The notes: generated by a model from the sequence alone, not told the origin. DNA of 33,870 nucleotides from Chitinilyticum litopenaei DSM 21440 (GCF_000428145.1 NZ_ATZJ01000047.1:1-33870), one strand, 5' to 3'. Positions 7,241-15,531 are shown, numbered from the stretch's first letter. Numbers and translations: made by a program.

Positions 7241-8464
7241 TCAGCGGCGGCTACCGCTGCGGGCCGGGCGCTGCAGATTGCTGGACGAGCGGCTGGGCGT
7301 GGCGCGGCTGGCGTTGCCGCGCTGGCTGGCCGCCCGGTCGGCGCCGGGGGAATTCACATTGCGCAGGGCATCGTTGCTCGGGCGTGCGGCGGCATTGCCG
7401 GCAGCGCGGTTTTGCGCGCTGTCGAACTTGTCGGTGCGATTGCCCGTCTGGCCCGTGCTGCTGCGCTGCCCGTCGCGGCTGCCTGCATCGCGGTTGACGG
7501 CATCGCGCTGCTCCGGACTCATGCGGTTCAGATCCTGGCGGGCGCTGTCGGCCTTGCCGCGATAGGCTTCGCGGTTGGCATCCCGTGTGGCCGGACGCGT
7601 GCCGCTCTGATTGCGGTAGCGGTCGCGGGTGGCATTGTCGCGGTACTCGACGCCGCGGCGATGGTCGGCATTGTGCTGCCAGCGGCCGTCGCTATTGCGC
7701 TTGTAGTGCTCGACGCGGGTGAAATTGTTGTTGATGTCGATATCGATGCTGCCGCCGCCCCAGTTGCAGTTTCCCCAGCCCCAGAAGGCGCCGCCGACGA
7801 TCAGGCCGGCGGTAAAGCCGAAGATGGCCCCCGAGTAGGCATAGCCGGGCGGGTACCAGTAGTACGGTGTGTAATAGGGGTATGGCCAGGGGCCATAGAC
7901 ATAGCTTGGGTTGTAGACAGGTACGTAGACGGTTTCCGGCTGGGCTGGCTCGATGATGATGACCTGGCCCTGCGTGCTGACCTGCTGCTCGCTGCTGGAT
8001 TTCAGATTGCCGGCCTGCTGCGCGCGCTGGCGCAGGATTTGCACGGCATCCATCACGCGCTTCTGGTCTGCCAGCACGGCATCACCCAGTTTCTGCGTCC
8101 AGTCGATCTTGTCGTTCATCATCTGCAGCACCTGCGGGAAGGCGGTCAGCGATTTGACGCTGGCATCCCAGGGCTGCTGGTTGACGGCCTGCTCCAGGTC
8201 CTTGCCGCTGAGCTTGCTGTTGGCCGCGCGCCAGCGCTGCGCCTGCACCACTTCCAGCGGGTAGGTCGAGGCCATGAAGACCTGCGCCAGCAGCGAATCG
8301 GGGTACAGGGCCACCGGGGCGACCAGTTGTTCGATTTCTTCCTGCTTGAAACTGGCCGCCGGGGCCATGGCCGCCTCGGCGGCATGCACGGGCGCCATGG
8401 GCAGCAGCCAGGGGCTGGCCAGTATGGCCGTCGCCGTCAGTACGAGCTTCAGTTGTTTGGACAT
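7241..8464 (-). CDS. DUF3300 family exported protein
   Basis: 407-residue protein with a signal peptide (MSKQLKLVLTATAILAS..., cleavage near VHAA-EA). The conserved DUF3300 region covers about residues 30-190: EQLVAPVALYPDSLLAQVFMA, STYPLEVVQAQRW, NQQPWDASVKSL, FPQVLQMM, and PETVYVPVYNPSYVYG. A tyrosine/proline/tryptophan-rich stretch follows, then a glycine-rich hydrophobic segment (about 205-225), then a long Arg/Asp/Asn/Ser-rich low-complexity tail to the C-terminus. The start at 8464 has GGAG 6 nt upstream and gives the signal peptide; the ORF is open to 8680 but the extra residues are not family-like. Function unknown. It is the upstream partner of the DUF2950 gene and divergent from the SulP gene. 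Confidence 0.9.
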   Translation of the reverse strand: MSKQLKLVLTATAILASPWLLPMAPVHAAEAAMAPAASFKQEEIEQLVAPVALYPDSLLAQVFMASTYPLEVVQAQRWRAANSKLSGKDLEQAVNQQPWDASVKSLTAFPQVLQMMNDKIDWTQKLGDAVLADQKRVMDAVQILRQRAQQAGNLKSSSEQQVSTQGQVIIIEPAQPETVYVPVYNPSYVYGPWPYPYYTPYYWYPPGYAYSGAIFGFTAGLIVGGAFWGWGNCNWGGGSIDIDINNNFTRVEHYKRNSDGRWQHNADHRRGVEYRDNATRDRYRNQSGTRPATRDANREAYRGKADSARQDLNRMSPEQRDAVNRDAGSRDGQRSSTGQTGNRTDKFDSAQNRAAGNAAARPSNDALRNVNSPGADRAASQRGNASRATPSRSSSNLQRPARSGSRR

Positions 8465-8606
8465 GATGTTCTCCGCGGGGAGTCGGGGGAGCCAGGTCGG
8501 CCGGGAACTGTGCTGTCCAGCATAGCGCAGCCGCAGGGAGGGAAACAGCAAATGGGTAATGGTGCCATTGATCCGGTTTTGCCGGCCAGCCAATCGGGCT
8601 GGATGC

Positions 8607-8635
8607 GGTGAAGAGCGTGGCATTGCCGCTATAAT
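8607..8635 (+). promoter_or_regulatory. Candidate sigma70 promoter for the SulP gene
   Basis: A perfect TATAAT lies at 8630-8635, about 30 bp before the ATG at 8665, in the 200-bp divergent region between the DUF3300 and SulP genes. The hexamer 17 nt upstream (8607-8612, GGTGAA) is a poor -35 box, so the promoter may need an activator or depend on the strong -10. Confidence 0.5.
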
Positions 8636-8664
8636 CGCCGGCTTCTTCTGCTTGCGAGCTGGCA

Positions 8665-10404
8665 ATGACGATTCCCGCAACTGCCCGTGGCTGGCTGGCC
8701 AGGCGCGTGCCCGGCCTGGCCCTGCTGCTGGCCTATCCGCGCGACTGGTGGCGCGACGACTGGCGCGCTGGCCTGTCGGTGGCCGCTGTGGCGATTCCGG
8801 TTGGCGTGGCGTATGCGCAGCTGGCCGGCATGAGCCCGATTGCCGGCCTGTATGCCAGCATCCTGCCCATGGTGGCCTATGCGCTGTTTGGTTCCTCGCG
8901 CCAGCTGATGGTGGGGCCGGATGCCGCCACCTGCGCGATGGTGTTTTCCACGCTGGCGCCGATTGCCGCCGGCAATGCTGAGCTGTATGTCTCGCTGTCG
9001 GTCAGTCTGGCGCTGCTCACCGGCACATTCTGCCTGCTGGCCAGCCGCTTTCGCCTGGGTTTTCTGGCCGATTTCCTGTCGCCGCCGATCCTGGCGGGCT
9101 TTCTCAATGGCGTGGCAATCAGCATCGCCGTGGGGCAACTGGGCAAGCTCTTCGGCTTTGCCTTCACGGCGGACGGCCTGATCGAGCGCCTGCTGGAGCT
9201 GCCGCTGGCACTTCTGCAGGCGCATCCGCTCACGGCGGTGATCGGCCTGGGCACGCTGGTGGTGCAGCAGGTGGCCCGCAAGGTGCTGCCGGCGCTGCCT
9301 TCGGCGCTGGTGGCGATGGTGGTTGCCGGCCTGCTGGTGTTTGCCTTCCGGCTGGATTTGCGCGGCGTGGCGGTGATCGGCGCATTGCCCGCCGGCCTGC
9401 CAAGGCTGCACTGGCCCAGTCTGCCTTTTGCCCAGCTGGGCGAATTGCTGGGGGCGGCGGCGGCGCTGGCGCTGGTCAGCTTCAGCAGCGCGATGCTGAC
9501 CGCGCGCAGCTTTGCCGCCAAGAACCGCTACGAGATCGACGCCGACCGCGAATTCACCGCCCTTGGTCTGGCCAATATTGCTGCCGGCCTCTCGCAGGGC
9601 TTTGCCATCAGCGGGGCCGACTCGCGCACGGCGGTGAATGACAATGCCGGCGGCAAGAGCCAGATGGTCAGCCTGGTGGCGGCGGCCGCGATTGCGCTGG
9701 CCATGCTGCTCCTGACCGGGCCGCTGTACTACGTGCCGATTGCCGCGCTCGGCGCCGTACTGATCACGGCCTCGTTCGGCCTGATGAATTTCGCCAGTTT
9801 CAGCTATTTCCGCCTGCTGGGGCGCGGCGAATGGGCGATCGCCATCGTGACGCTGGTCGGCGTCGCCTGCGTGGGCGTGATGCAGGGCATGCTGTTTGCC
9901 GTGCTGCTGGCGACGCTGCGCATCCTCGTCAAGCTGGCGCGCCCGCACGAAGCCATGCTGGGGGTGTATGAAGGCAAGGGTATCTTTCATGACCTCAATC
10001 ACCACAAGGGTGCTAGCCCGATACCTGGCTTGCTGGTCTACCGCTTCGAGTCGCCGCTGAATTTCTTCAATGCCAGTTACTTCCGTCAGCGCGTGCTCTC
10101 GCTGGTGGATGGCGCGGCCGAGCCGGTGCGCTGGGTGGTGATCGACGCCACGCCGATTACCCAGGTTGATGCCGCCGGCGAACAGGCCATGTGGAGCCTG
10201 CAGCAGGCCTTGCAGGATCGTGGCGTGGTGCTGGCGCTGGCCGGCCGCAAGCGCCAGATCGAAGCCATGGCCGAGCAGCGCCAGATGCTGGCGCGCGTGC
10301 AGGGGGCTTTCCGGCTGTATTCCACGCTCAAGCAGGCGCGCAAGGCCTATCTGCAGGAAGTGCTGCGCCCGCAGGCCGAAACGGCGCTGCGCGGCGCCGT
10401 GTGA
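8665..10404 (+). CDS. SulP family anion transporter with STAS domain
   Basis: 579-residue inner-membrane protein of the SLC26/SulP family. The membrane domain (about residues 30-430) starts with WRAGLSVAAVAIPVGVAYAQ and contains MSPIAGLYASILPMVAYALFG, the family signature region, followed by SRQLMVGPDAATCAM. The C-terminal STAS domain begins near residue 455 (LLVYRFESPLNFFNASYF) and includes VVIDATPITQVDAAG. Members carry sulfate, bicarbonate or dicarboxylates; the substrate is not readable here and no carbonic anhydrase or sulfate-assimilation gene is adjacent. The gene is divergent from the DUF3300 gene and convergent with a CE2-type esterase, from which it is separated by a dispersed repeat. 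Confidence 0.93.
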   Translation: MTIPATARGWLARRVPGLALLLAYPRDWWRDDWRAGLSVAAVAIPVGVAYAQLAGMSPIAGLYASILPMVAYALFGSSRQLMVGPDAATCAMVFSTLAPIAAGNAELYVSLSVSLALLTGTFCLLASRFRLGFLADFLSPPILAGFLNGVAISIAVGQLGKLFGFAFTADGLIERLLELPLALLQAHPLTAVIGLGTLVVQQVARKVLPALPSALVAMVVAGLLVFAFRLDLRGVAVIGALPAGLPRLHWPSLPFAQLGELLGAAAALALVSFSSAMLTARSFAAKNRYEIDADREFTALGLANIAAGLSQGFAISGADSRTAVNDNAGGKSQMVSLVAAAAIALAMLLLTGPLYYVPIAALGAVLITASFGLMNFASFSYFRLLGRGEWAIAIVTLVGVACVGVMQGMLFAVLLATLRILVKLARPHEAMLGVYEGKGIFHDLNHHKGASPIPGLLVYRFESPLNFFNASYFRQRVLSLVDGAAEPVRWVVIDATPITQVDAAGEQAMWSLQQALQDRGVVLALAGRKRQIEAMAEQRQMLARVQGAFRLYSTLKQARKAYLQEVLRPQAETALRGAV

Positions 10405-10461
10405 TGCCGCAGCCGGCGCGGTTTTCGCGGCATGGCGCGGGGATGGTGAGTCTTATGATTA

Positions 10462-10510
10462 GGGTATTGCCTTGCAGCTCATGCTGAGTGTGGGTTGTAG
10501 GGCAATACCC
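10462..10510 (+). repeat. Dispersed GGGTATTGC hairpin repeat, copy R2
   Basis: GGGTATTGCCTTG at the left and GGGCAATACCC at the right. The outer GGGTATTGCC pairs with GGCAATACCC, so this copy is the most symmetrical of the six. It contains the shared GGTTGTAG segment. It sits 8 bp after its right end from the stop codon of the convergent esterase gene, between two converging genes. Confidence 0.8.
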
Positions 10511-10518
10511 TTGGCTTG

Positions 10519-11598
10519 TTATGGCCGCCAGATATCGCCCAGCTCGGTGATTTTGGCCTGCAGCAGCGTGGCCATCTTGCGGTGATCGGCCAGGCTGGGG
10601 TGCCAGCTGCAGCCGGTCAGCTCCAGGCTGCCCCAGTCGAGAAAGGCGATCTTGTGGCCGGCCTGCTGCTCCTCGCTCACCAGCTTGTGCAGCAGCGGGC
10701 GCAGACGGTCATCCGGCCACAGGTAGGCGCCGGTGACGATGATGTGCGGCTTGCCATAGCGCGCGCGGGTCTGCGCCAGCAGCTCCCGGTAGGCCGCCAG
10801 CCAGTCGCGCGCCAGTTGCTCCTGGTTGCGCGCTTCGCCGGCGCGCACCGGGGTCGAGAAATCATTGGTGCCAAGCCCGATCACCACCAGTTGCGGCTTC
10901 CAGGCAAAGTCGTAGCGGCTGGCCGGCTCGGTGTGCAGTGTCAGCGGGTAATAGCTGCGGAAATCTTCCTGCGGGCTGTTGCCGTTCCAGTTGCGCAGCA
11001 CGCCCATCCCCGACATCGCCGTCGTCTGCCAGTCGGCATTGAGCGCACGCGCCGTCTGTACGGCAAAGCCTTGTGTCACGTCGGTATTGAGCCAGACCTG
11101 CTCTTCGCTGCACTCGCGCTTGCCCGACAGATTGCCCAGCGCCGCCGTGTAGGAGTCGCCGATGAATTCGATGCGGCGCGCCGGCCTGGGCGCGGGCGGC
11201 AGGGGCTTGCCGCCGTCGAGCACGAAGCCGCCGACCAGGCCGACGTCCTTCGGCGATTCGCTGCGCTTGATCAGTTGCGCCGTGTGCTCGCCGTCCTTCA
11301 GGCCGCGCACCCACAGCGTGCGCTCGCCGCTGGCCGGGGTGATCTGCAGCGCCGGCTTGCCGTCAATTTCGAGCACATAGTAATTCTTCGCGTCGTTGAG
11401 CTGCACACCCACGGCGCTGCCGGTAAAGCGCAGCGTCCAGTTCACGCCCGGCCAGGTTGCCTGCCAGCCCTTGTCCGTGGCCAGCGCCCGGCCGCCGAGC
11501 TGGATGGCGCTGGCGGCGACGGGAACGTCGGCGGCAAAGAGTGGCGTGGTGACCACGAGGGCGGCCAGGAGGGGAGGCAGATACGGCAAGCGGGGCAT
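10519..11598 (-). CDS. Secreted CE2-type (acetyl-xylan esterase-like) SGNH esterase
   Basis: 359-residue exported protein. The signal peptide is MPRLPYLPPLLAALVVTTP ending LFAA. The N-terminal beta-sandwich domain (about residues 30-140) includes VNWTLRFTGSAVGVQL. The C-terminal SGNH hydrolase domain has IEFIGDSYTAALGN with the nucleophile serine, VVIGLGTNDF, and CSWHPSLADH with the catalytic histidine. This jelly-roll plus SGNH order is that of carbohydrate esterase family 2, which removes acetyl groups from plant polysaccharides. The start at 11598 is chosen for the signal peptide; there is no strong ribosome binding site. The ORF is open to 11808 but the extra residues lack family similarity. 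Convergent with the SulP gene. Confidence 0.85.
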   Translation of the reverse strand: MPRLPYLPPLLAALVVTTPLFAADVPVAASAIQLGGRALATDKGWQATWPGVNWTLRFTGSAVGVQLNDAKNYYVLEIDGKPALQITPASGERTLWVRGLKDGEHTAQLIKRSESPKDVGLVGGFVLDGGKPLPPAPRPARRIEFIGDSYTAALGNLSGKRECSEEQVWLNTDVTQGFAVQTARALNADWQTTAMSGMGVLRNWNGNSPQEDFRSYYPLTLHTEPASRYDFAWKPQLVVIGLGTNDFSTPVRAGEARNQEQLARDWLAAYRELLAQTRARYGKPHIIVTGAYLWPDDRLRPLLHKLVSEEQQAGHKIAFLDWGSLELTGCSWHPSLADHRKMATLLQAKITELGDIWRP

Positions 11599-11766
11599 GA
11601 TGGAGTCCGGGTGGCAAAAAGCAGGACTGTACACCCGGCCGTTTGCCCTCACCATGTCCGGATTCGTGCCGCCGCTTGTCCGGATCGGGCGCGCAGAAAA
11701 CGGTATGCAGTGGGCAGACTTGGGTATAGGATTGCGCCTTGCGTCAAGCGCAAAGCCTGTATTTGT

Positions 11767-11778
11767 CATGTCGACATG
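11767..11778. promoter_or_regulatory. Perfect 12-bp palindrome upstream of small ORF
   Basis: CATGTCGACATG is a perfect palindrome 21 bp before the start codon of the 52-residue ORF. It could be a repressor site overlapping the transcription start, but no regulator is identified. A second near-palindromic segment, GCGCCTTGCGTCAAGCGC, lies at 11734-11751. Confidence 0.35.
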
Positions 11779-11799
11779 GATTTGATGCAAGGAGGAAAC

Positions 11800-11958
11800 A
11801 TGAAGCAACCGCAGTCAGGTTGGCCGGAAATGCGTGGCGTCCGCAAGGGGCCGCCCGGTGTCTCCCTCAGCGGTTTGGCCAGTCGTTGGGCCAGTGCCGT
11901 GGTCACCACCCTGTTGCCCCGCCCGCCAGCACGCGCCCCGCGTGCGGGCAAGCGTTGA
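11800..11958 (+). CDS. Small basic protein, 52 residues, unknown function
   Basis: ATG at 11800 is preceded by AAGGAGG at 11789-11795, the strongest ribosome binding site in this part of the window. The product is 52 residues, rich in Arg and Pro, with a moderately hydrophobic centre (ASAVVTTLLP) and a basic tail (PPARAPRAGKR). A textbook terminator follows 60 bp after the stop, so a short transcript ending there is plausible. I do not recognise a family. It could be a true small protein, a leader peptide, or part of a small RNA. Confidence 0.5.
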   Translation: MKQPQSGWPEMRGVRKGPPGVSLSGLASRWASAVVTTLLPRPPARAPRAGKR

Positions 11959-11996
11959 TGCTCTAGCCCTTCCCCGCGCCTGAACCGCGCATTCCC

Positions 11997-12016
11997 GATC
12001 GGCAAGCCTGCCGATC
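11997..12016 (+). other. Short hairpin preceding the terminator
   Basis: GATCGGCA (11997-12004) and TGCCGATC (12009-12016) form a perfect 8-bp inverted repeat with a 4-nt loop, immediately before the terminator stem. Together they make a double hairpin at the 3' end of the small transcript. Confidence 0.6.
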
Positions 12017-12049
12017 AAAAAAGGCCAGTCGCAATGACTGGCCTTTTTT
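12017..12049 (+). terminator. Strong intrinsic terminator, likely bidirectional
   Basis: AAAAAAGGCCAGTC (12017-12030) pairs perfectly with GACTGGCCTTTTTT (12036-12049) across a 5-nt loop. It ends the small-ORF transcript on the plus strand. Its symmetrical A and T tracts would also stop read-through from aroA on the minus strand. Confidence 0.93.
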
Positions 12050-12092
12050 ATTGGCCTGACGGCCTGCCCGATCCTGCTGGCAAGCTGCTGGC

Positions 12093-12207
12093 GAAAAAAC
12101 CGAATTCACCACAGAGGCACAGAGAAAGCAAAAGCCAGAGCAATGCCTGTTGCGTGCTCCCGTTTTTCTCTGTGTCCCCTGTGTCTCTATGGTTCAAAAT
12201 GGTGTTT
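12093..12207. repeat. ACCACAGAG palindromic intergenic element, copy 1
   Basis: Left end AAAAACCGAATTCACCACAGAG with GGCACAGAGAAAGC; right end CTCTGTGTCCCCTGTGTCTC then TATGGTTCAAAATGG. The two ends are imperfect inverted repeats around a divergent centre. Two more copies occur at 23551-24141 (interrupted) and 25295-25414. Similar ACCACAGAG...CTCTGTGGT elements are widespread in proteobacterial intergenic DNA. This one fills the gap downstream of aroA. Confidence 0.75.
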
Positions 12208-12247
12208 GCTGTTTGCCCAGCAGCTTGCCACGCCCCTTGCGCCCTGC

Positions 12248-13546
12248 TCAGCCGGCGATGCGGCCCAGCTCTTCGAAATAGGTCGGGAAGGTCTTGGCGG
12301 TGCACTTCGGATCGAGAATCCGCACCGTCACGCCGCCCAAGGCGACGAGCGAGAAGCACATCGCCATGCGGTGGTCGTCGTAGGTTTCGATGGCTGCGTT
12401 GGCAATCAGCTGTGCCGGCGGGGTGACGACGATGTAGTCCTGGCCTTCTTCGACCGTGGCGCCAACCTTGCGCAGCTCGGTGGCCATGGCAGAGAGGCGG
12501 TCGGTTTCCTTCACGCGCCAGCTTTCGATATTGCGGATGGTCGTCGTGCCCTTGGCGAACAGCGCGGCCACGGCAATCGTCATTGCTGCATCGGGGATGT
12601 GGTTCAGATCGACGTCGATGGCCTTGAGTTGCCCGTCCGCGGGTGGCGCTGCTTCGATGAAATTGTCGCCCCAGCTGATCTGTGCACCCATCTGCGCCAG
12701 CGTGTCGGCGAAACGCTTGTCACCCTGGATGGCATCACGACCGACGCCTTCGACGCGCACGGTGCCGCCACCGATCGCGCCGGCGGCCAGGAAGTAGGAC
12801 GCCGACGAGGCATCGCCCTCGACAAAGATCTGCCCCGGGCTGCGGTAAGTCTGGCCGCCCTTGATGAAGAATTCCTTCCACTCATTGCGGGTGACCTCGA
12901 TGCCGAACTTCGCCAGCAGGTTCAGCGTGATCTCGATGTAGGGCTTGGAAATCAGCTCCCCAACCACTTCGATGGTCATGTCGCGGCCAGTCAGTGGCAG
13001 CGCCATCAGCAAGCCGGTGAGGAACTGGCTGGACACATTGCCCTTCACCGCGATGCGGTCGCTGGACAGTTCCGCCGGGTGGATCTGCAGCGGCGGGAAG
13101 CCCGGATTGGCCAGGTAGTCGATCTTTGCGCCAGCCTGCACCAGGGCGTCGACCAGATCGCCGATCGGACGCTCGTGCATGCGCGCCACACCGTGCAGGT
13201 GGTATTCGCCACCCGAGAGCGCCAGCGCCGCGGTCAGCGGGCGGAAGGCCGTGCCGGCGTTGCCAAGGAACAGGTCGGCCGCTTTGTTCGGAAAATTCCC
13301 GGCGCAGCCATGCACCAGAAAGTCGCGCGAAGCACCTTGCTGTTCGACCTTCACGCCGAGGGTCGCCAGCGCTTCCAGCATGCGCTGGGTGTCGTCGGAA
13401 GCCAGCAGGCCCTGCACCAGCGTGCTGCCGTCGCACAGTGCCGCCAGCAGCAGCGTGCGGTTGGAAATGCTTTTCGAGCCGGGCAGGACAACGCTGCCGT
13501 TGACGCGGGCAATCGGGGCGAGATCAAGGTGTTCCAGGTTAGACAT
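12248..13546 (-). CDS. aroA: 3-phosphoshikimate 1-carboxyvinyltransferase (EPSP synthase)
   Basis: 432-residue cytoplasmic enzyme that joins phosphoenolpyruvate and shikimate-3-phosphate, the sixth step of the shikimate pathway. Motifs are LPGSKSISNRTLLLAAL near the N-terminus, LGNAGTAFRPLTAAL (the PEP-binding glycine-rich loop, class I type), ASSASYFLAAGAIGGG and YDDHRMAMCFSL near the C-terminus. The length is normal for the family. The ribosome binding site AAGGA overlaps the stop codon of waaF (TGAAGGA), so the two are probably translationally coupled, and aroA is the last gene of the ilvE-to-aroA cluster. Confidence 0.97.
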   Translation of the reverse strand: MSNLEHLDLAPIARVNGSVVLPGSKSISNRTLLLAALCDGSTLVQGLLASDDTQRMLEALATLGVKVEQQGASRDFLVHGCAGNFPNKAADLFLGNAGTAFRPLTAALALSGGEYHLHGVARMHERPIGDLVDALVQAGAKIDYLANPGFPPLQIHPAELSSDRIAVKGNVSSQFLTGLLMALPLTGRDMTIEVVGELISKPYIEITLNLLAKFGIEVTRNEWKEFFIKGGQTYRSPGQIFVEGDASSASYFLAAGAIGGGTVRVEGVGRDAIQGDKRFADTLAQMGAQISWGDNFIEAAPPADGQLKAIDVDLNHIPDAAMTIAVAALFAKGTTTIRNIESWRVKETDRLSAMATELRKVGATVEEGQDYIVVTPPAQLIANAAIETYDDHRMAMCFSLVALGGVTVRILDPKCTAKTFPTYFEELGRIAG

Positions 13547-13557
13547 TGGGGTATCCT

Positions 13558-14595
13558 TCAGGGGGCTTTTTCTGTATTTGGCTTTGGCAGCATGGGTAGT
13601 AGGGTATCCAGTACACGCTGCGGTTCGAGTTCATTCAGGCAGTTCAGGTGGCCCAGCGGGCAGTGGCGCTCGAAGCAGGGCGCGCATTCCAGATCCAGGG
13701 TCACCACCCTGGCGCTGGTGGACAGCGGCGGGGTGAATTCCGGCGAGCTGGAGCCATACACCGCCACCAGCGGCAGGCCCAGCGCGGCGGCGACGTGCAT
13801 CAGGCCGGAGTCATTGCACACCGCGGCAGCCGCGCCGCTGAGCAGGTCGATGGCCTGCGCCAGCGAGGTCTTGCCGGCCAGATTGGTGACGCGCGGCTCC
13901 AGCGCGGCAATGTCGCCGGCAATGGCGGCATCCTTGTCCGAGCCGAAGATCCATACCCGGTAGCCGCGTTGCAGCAGCTGCGTTGCCAGCGCCGCCATGT
14001 GGCGGGCCGGCCAGCGCTTGGCCGGGCCGTATTCGGCGCCGGGGCATAGCGCCACCACCGGTGTGTCGCCGGCCAGCCCCAGCCGCGAGCATGCGGCGGC
14101 CCGCTGGCCGGCATCCACGCTCAGGCGCGGCTTTGCATAGACCGGCAGCGGCGCACCGGCCTCCTCGGCCAGCGCGACAAAGCGCTCGACCATCAGCGGC
14201 AGGGCGTAAGGGTCGAGCTTGCGCGCGTCGTTGAGCAGGCCATAGCGCGCTTCGCCCACCCAGCCGGTGCGCAGCGGAATACGGGCAAAGAAGGGCACCA
14301 GTGCCGATTTCAGCGAGTTGGGCAGCACGATGACCTGATCGTAGCGCGCGGCTTTCAGCTCGCGGCCCAGCTGCCAGCGCTTCTTCAGGCCCAGTTCGCC
14401 ATGTGCGAAGGGGTTGTCGATGGCGTGGTGCACTTCCGGCATGCGTTCATGGAGCGGCCGGGTCCAGGCCGGCGCGAGCACGTCCAGCTGCAGGCCGGGA
14501 TGGCGCTGATGCAGGCGGGCGTACAGCGGTTGCGCCATGATGGCGTCACCCACCCAGGCCGGAGCGACAATCAGGATTTTTCTCACGTCGTTCAT
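13558..14595 (-). CDS. waaF: ADP-heptose:LPS heptosyltransferase II
   Basis: 345-residue GT9-family glycosyltransferase that adds the second heptose to the LPS inner core at the cytoplasmic face of the inner membrane. N-terminal ILIVAPAWVGDAIMAQPLY, the middle LCPGAEYGPAKRWP, the C-terminal NDSGLMHVAAALGLPLVAVYG nucleotide-sugar region, and the WaaF-typical ECAPCFERHCPLGHLNC are all present. The ATG overlaps the stop codon of the upstream GST gene as ATGA. An ORF extension upstream to 14955 in this frame lies inside the GST gene and is not used. Its position next to ilvE and a small zinc-finger gene is common in betaproteobacteria. Confidence 0.95.
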   Translation of the reverse strand: MNDVRKILIVAPAWVGDAIMAQPLYARLHQRHPGLQLDVLAPAWTRPLHERMPEVHHAIDNPFAHGELGLKKRWQLGRELKAARYDQVIVLPNSLKSALVPFFARIPLRTGWVGEARYGLLNDARKLDPYALPLMVERFVALAEEAGAPLPVYAKPRLSVDAGQRAAACSRLGLAGDTPVVALCPGAEYGPAKRWPARHMAALATQLLQRGYRVWIFGSDKDAAIAGDIAALEPRVTNLAGKTSLAQAIDLLSGAAAAVCNDSGLMHVAAALGLPLVAVYGSSSPEFTPPLSTSARVVTLDLECAPCFERHCPLGHLNCLNELEPQRVLDTLLPMLPKPNTEKAP

Positions 14596-15230
14596 ACCCA
14601 CGGTTCTGGCAGGCCCTCGCTGCGCAGTGCGCGCACGACGGCGGGGCGGGTGAGCAGACGCTGCAGATAGGGTCCCAGGTGCACAAAGCTGCGGGCCGGG
14701 CGGGTAAAGCCGCGTGTCCAGCGGCAAAGCATGCCCAGATAGGGGTCGACCAGCCGGTACTGCTCGCCCAGCAGCCAGGTCCGGCCGTCGGCCAGCTCGG
14801 CGTCGAGCAGCGCGAGCATGTCGCCGATGCGGGCCTCGGCGTGCGCCTTGACCTGGGCCGTCGCCGCCGCATCGTCGCAGAGCCGTTCCGGGTAGAAATA
14901 GGTCAGGATTTCGGCCTGCAGCGTATTGGTCAGGTACATCAGCCACTTGTAGCAATGCGCGCGCTCGGCGCTGCCGGCAGGCGGCAGCAACTGCGCTTGC
15001 TCATGGCGCTCGGCCAGATGCAGGCAGATGGCCGCGCTCTCGAACAGCGTGAGCTCGCCATCGAGCAGCGCCGGAATGCGGCCGGTCGGGTTCAGCTTCA
15101 GATAATCGGCATGCTTGTGGGCATTTTGCGCACGGTCGACCAGGCGCAATTCGAATGGCGCCCCGATTTCTTCCAGCAGCATGTGCGGGGCAAGACTGGC
15201 GTTGCTGGGGTAATAGTACAACTGGTACAT
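14592..15230 (-). CDS. Glutathione S-transferase family protein
   Basis: 212-residue cytosolic GST. The thioredoxin-fold N-terminal domain has YQLYYYPSNASLAPHMLLEE with the putative catalytic Ser/Asn region, LKLNPTGRIPALLDG with the cis-proline, and FESAAICLHLAE, the glutathione gamma-glutamyl contact. The C-terminal alpha domain contains LLGEQYRLVDPYLGML. The ATG at 15230 is preferred over an in-frame TTG at 15266 because it starts exactly at the first strand. Coupled to waaF by an ATGA overlap. The substrate is unknown; a role in envelope stress or detoxification is only a guess from family. Confidence 0.9.
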   Translation of the reverse strand: MYQLYYYPSNASLAPHMLLEEIGAPFELRLVDRAQNAHKHADYLKLNPTGRIPALLDGELTLFESAAICLHLAERHEQAQLLPPAGSAERAHCYKWLMYLTNTLQAEILTYFYPERLCDDAAATAQVKAHAEARIGDMLALLDAELADGRTWLLGEQYRLVDPYLGMLCRWTRGFTRPARSFVHLGPYLQRLLTRPAVVRALRSEGLPEPWV

Positions 15231-15263
15231 GGCAATGCCTGCAGACGTGGCCACACAAAAGAC

Positions 15264-15297
15264 CAAAGCGGCGGGCGGTTGCCCGCGCGCCGCTTTG
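15264..15297 (-). terminator. Attenuator-like hairpin between zf-CHCC and GST genes
   Basis: CAAAGCGGC (15264-15272) pairs with GCCGCTTTG (15289-15297), and GGGC/GCCC extend the stem inside. On the minus strand it is followed by GTCTTTTGTG, a weak T-rich tail. It lies in the 87-bp gap of the cluster and could reduce read-through from ilvE and zf-CHCC into GST-waaF-aroA. Confidence 0.5.
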
Positions 15298-15317
15298 CCG
15301 GAGCTTGCGAAGCGGGC

Positions 15318-15521
15318 TTAGTGGTGGCCCTTGATCACTTCGCCGGCGCGCAAGCGATACAGCGTGCCGCAATACGGGCAGAGCGCCTGGCCGGTCTTGG
15401 TGACATCGAGGAAGACGCGCGGATGCGAGTTCCACTTCACCTGATCCGGGGTCGGGCAGTGCAGCGGCAGGTCGGCCGCGCCGACTTCGATTTCACGTTG
15501 GGTGTTTTCTTTCAGTTGCAT
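15318..15521 (-). CDS. zf-CHCC zinc-finger domain protein
   Basis: 67-residue protein with one zf-CHCC domain. Ligands are Cys22 (LPLHCP), His33 (WNSHPRVFLDV), and Cys48 and Cys51 (LCPYCGTLYRL). Bacterial members resemble the C-terminal part of the mitochondrial complex I subunit NDUFS6 but are stand-alone; their function is not established. The gene lies between ilvE and the GST/waaF genes, the same order seen in many betaproteobacteria. The ribosome binding site is weak (ACAGG). Confidence 0.9.
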   Translation of the reverse strand: MQLKENTQREIEVGAADLPLHCPTPDQVKWNSHPRVFLDVTKTGQALCPYCGTLYRLRAGEVIKGHH

Positions 15522-15531
15522 GGTCGAACCT

